DNA from: Betaproteobacteria bacterium RIFCSPLOWO2_02_FULL_68_150
GTDB lineage: Bacteria; Pseudomonadota; Gammaproteobacteria; Burkholderiales; SG8-39
DNA: 5,886 nucleotides
NCBI GenBank assembly: GCA_001771975.1
Contig: MERE01000090.1
Span: 1 to 5,886 of the forward strand
Direction: 5' to 3'
Below, piece by piece: positions 5,350 through 5,886 of this stretch; the first letter of the stretch is position 1, and every line of letters starts with the position of its first letter. Position numbers and translations under genes: made by a program. The notes beneath the pieces were generated by a model, which had not been told where the DNA came from, searched no databases, and was given only the letters and a program-made list of their open reading frames with translations.

Positions 5350-5886
5350 CGCCCCACAACGGCTTGCTCAAGGCGTGCGTAAACTCCGAAAACATCAGGT
5401 TGAAGCTCAAGCTGATGCGGGTCTCGCCGCTCGCGTTGGCGTCGACCGAGTGATGCAGATACGAAGGAAAGACGAGCAGCGTGCCGTCGTTCACCCGCAC
5501 CACGACCTGATCGGTGTTGGCTGCGGTGAGTTCCGTGACCGGCGGCCTGATGACACCGGTCTGGCTGCGCGGATCGTGAAAGTTGATGCTGCAGGCCCCC
5601 GGCCAGGTGCGCAGGTAGTACACCGCGCTCAGGAAATTGTTGGGATGGCTGTGCCTCCGGTGCGCCGCGCCCGGCGCGTACAGGTTCATCCAGCAGCCGG
5701 TGATTTCGATCGCCGTCTCGCCGATCTTCAGGAACTGCAGCACGCTCGCCGCCGCGCGGCCGACGCAGTCGCAAAGCGCGCGCAGCTCATCGCGCTGGTG
5801 CAGGGCATGGCCCGACTGCCAGGCTTCGCCGGTTTTGAGCTCCGCTTGTCCCTGCCGCAGCCCATGCAGCAAGCCGAGCGCGTCCG
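5342..5886 (-). CDS. Putative 2OG-Fe(II) oxygenase, TIGR02466/PF13759 type, 5' end cut by window
   Basis: The reading frame is open to the right edge and ends at TAA in 5344-5342, giving about 180 residues. Family members, as I recall, are around 200 residues or more with an N-terminal beta segment, so the true start is probably outside; the TTG at 5872 and internal codons are poor start candidates. Counting from TTG 5872 as residue 1, visible landmarks are AWQSGHALH at 17-25, WMNLYAPG at 61-68, the histidine-rich HRRHSHPNNFLSAVYYL at 71-87, FHDPRSQ at 98-104, and LLVFPSYLHHSVD at 132-144 with R152-ISLSFN. These are the double-stranded beta-helix landmarks of the family: iron-binding His in the first and last motifs, and Arg for the 2-oxoglutarate carboxylate. 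I could not assign the carboxylate iron ligand with confidence. Substrate unknown. It is translationally coupled to the nitroreductase-like gene, so both probably act on the same compound or pathway. Confidence 0.78.
   Translation of the reverse strand, partial: DALGLLHGLRQGQAELKTGEAWQSGHALHQRDELRALCDCVGRAAASVLQFLKIGETAIEITGCWMNLYAPGAAHRRHSHPNNFLSAVYYLRTWPGACSINFHDPRSQTGVIRPPVTELTAANTDQVVVRVNDGTLLVFPSYLHHSVDANASGETRISLSFNLMFSEFTHALSKPLWGDE

Overview
The window is a dense, GC-rich (roughly two-thirds G+C) stretch in which every gene I can support lies on the minus strand, so transcription runs from high to low coordinates. Gene style and the FNR/ANR-type promoter sites suggest a proteobacterium able to live with little or no oxygen, perhaps a betaproteobacterium. 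That placement is an impression from protein style, not a computed result.

Layout in transcription order: (1) 5886-5342, the 3' part of a putative 2OG-Fe(II) oxygenase of the TIGR02466/PF13759 type, entering from the right edge. (2) 5349-3628, a 573-residue SagB/ThcOx-type protein with two nitroreductase-like domains, whose start overlaps the oxygenase stop by 8 bases. (3) A 95-base gap with a small hairpin, an almost perfect FNR-type box and a good -10 element. (4) 3532-2363, a flavoprotein clearly of the sulfide:quinone oxidoreductase (SQR) family, with one of the three family cysteines replaced by Thr. (5) A 78-base gap with a second, weaker FNR-type box. (6) 2284-1391 and (7) 1386-1, the small and large subunits of an NfnAB/SudBA-type oxidoreductase; the large subunit lacks only its last few residues at the left edge.

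There appear to be three transcription units: the coupled oxygenase-nitroreductase pair, the SQR-like gene, and nfnAB. The last two each have an FNR-type box exactly 22 bases upstream of a candidate -10 element, the class II activator geometry. The SQR-like promoter sits so close to its ATG that the predicted mRNA is leaderless. The main hypothesis is that the altered SQR-like flavoprotein and the NfnAB complex are induced together under oxygen limitation and serve related redox or sulfur functions. The oxygenase-nitroreductase pair looks like a separate, uncharacterised two-enzyme modification unit.
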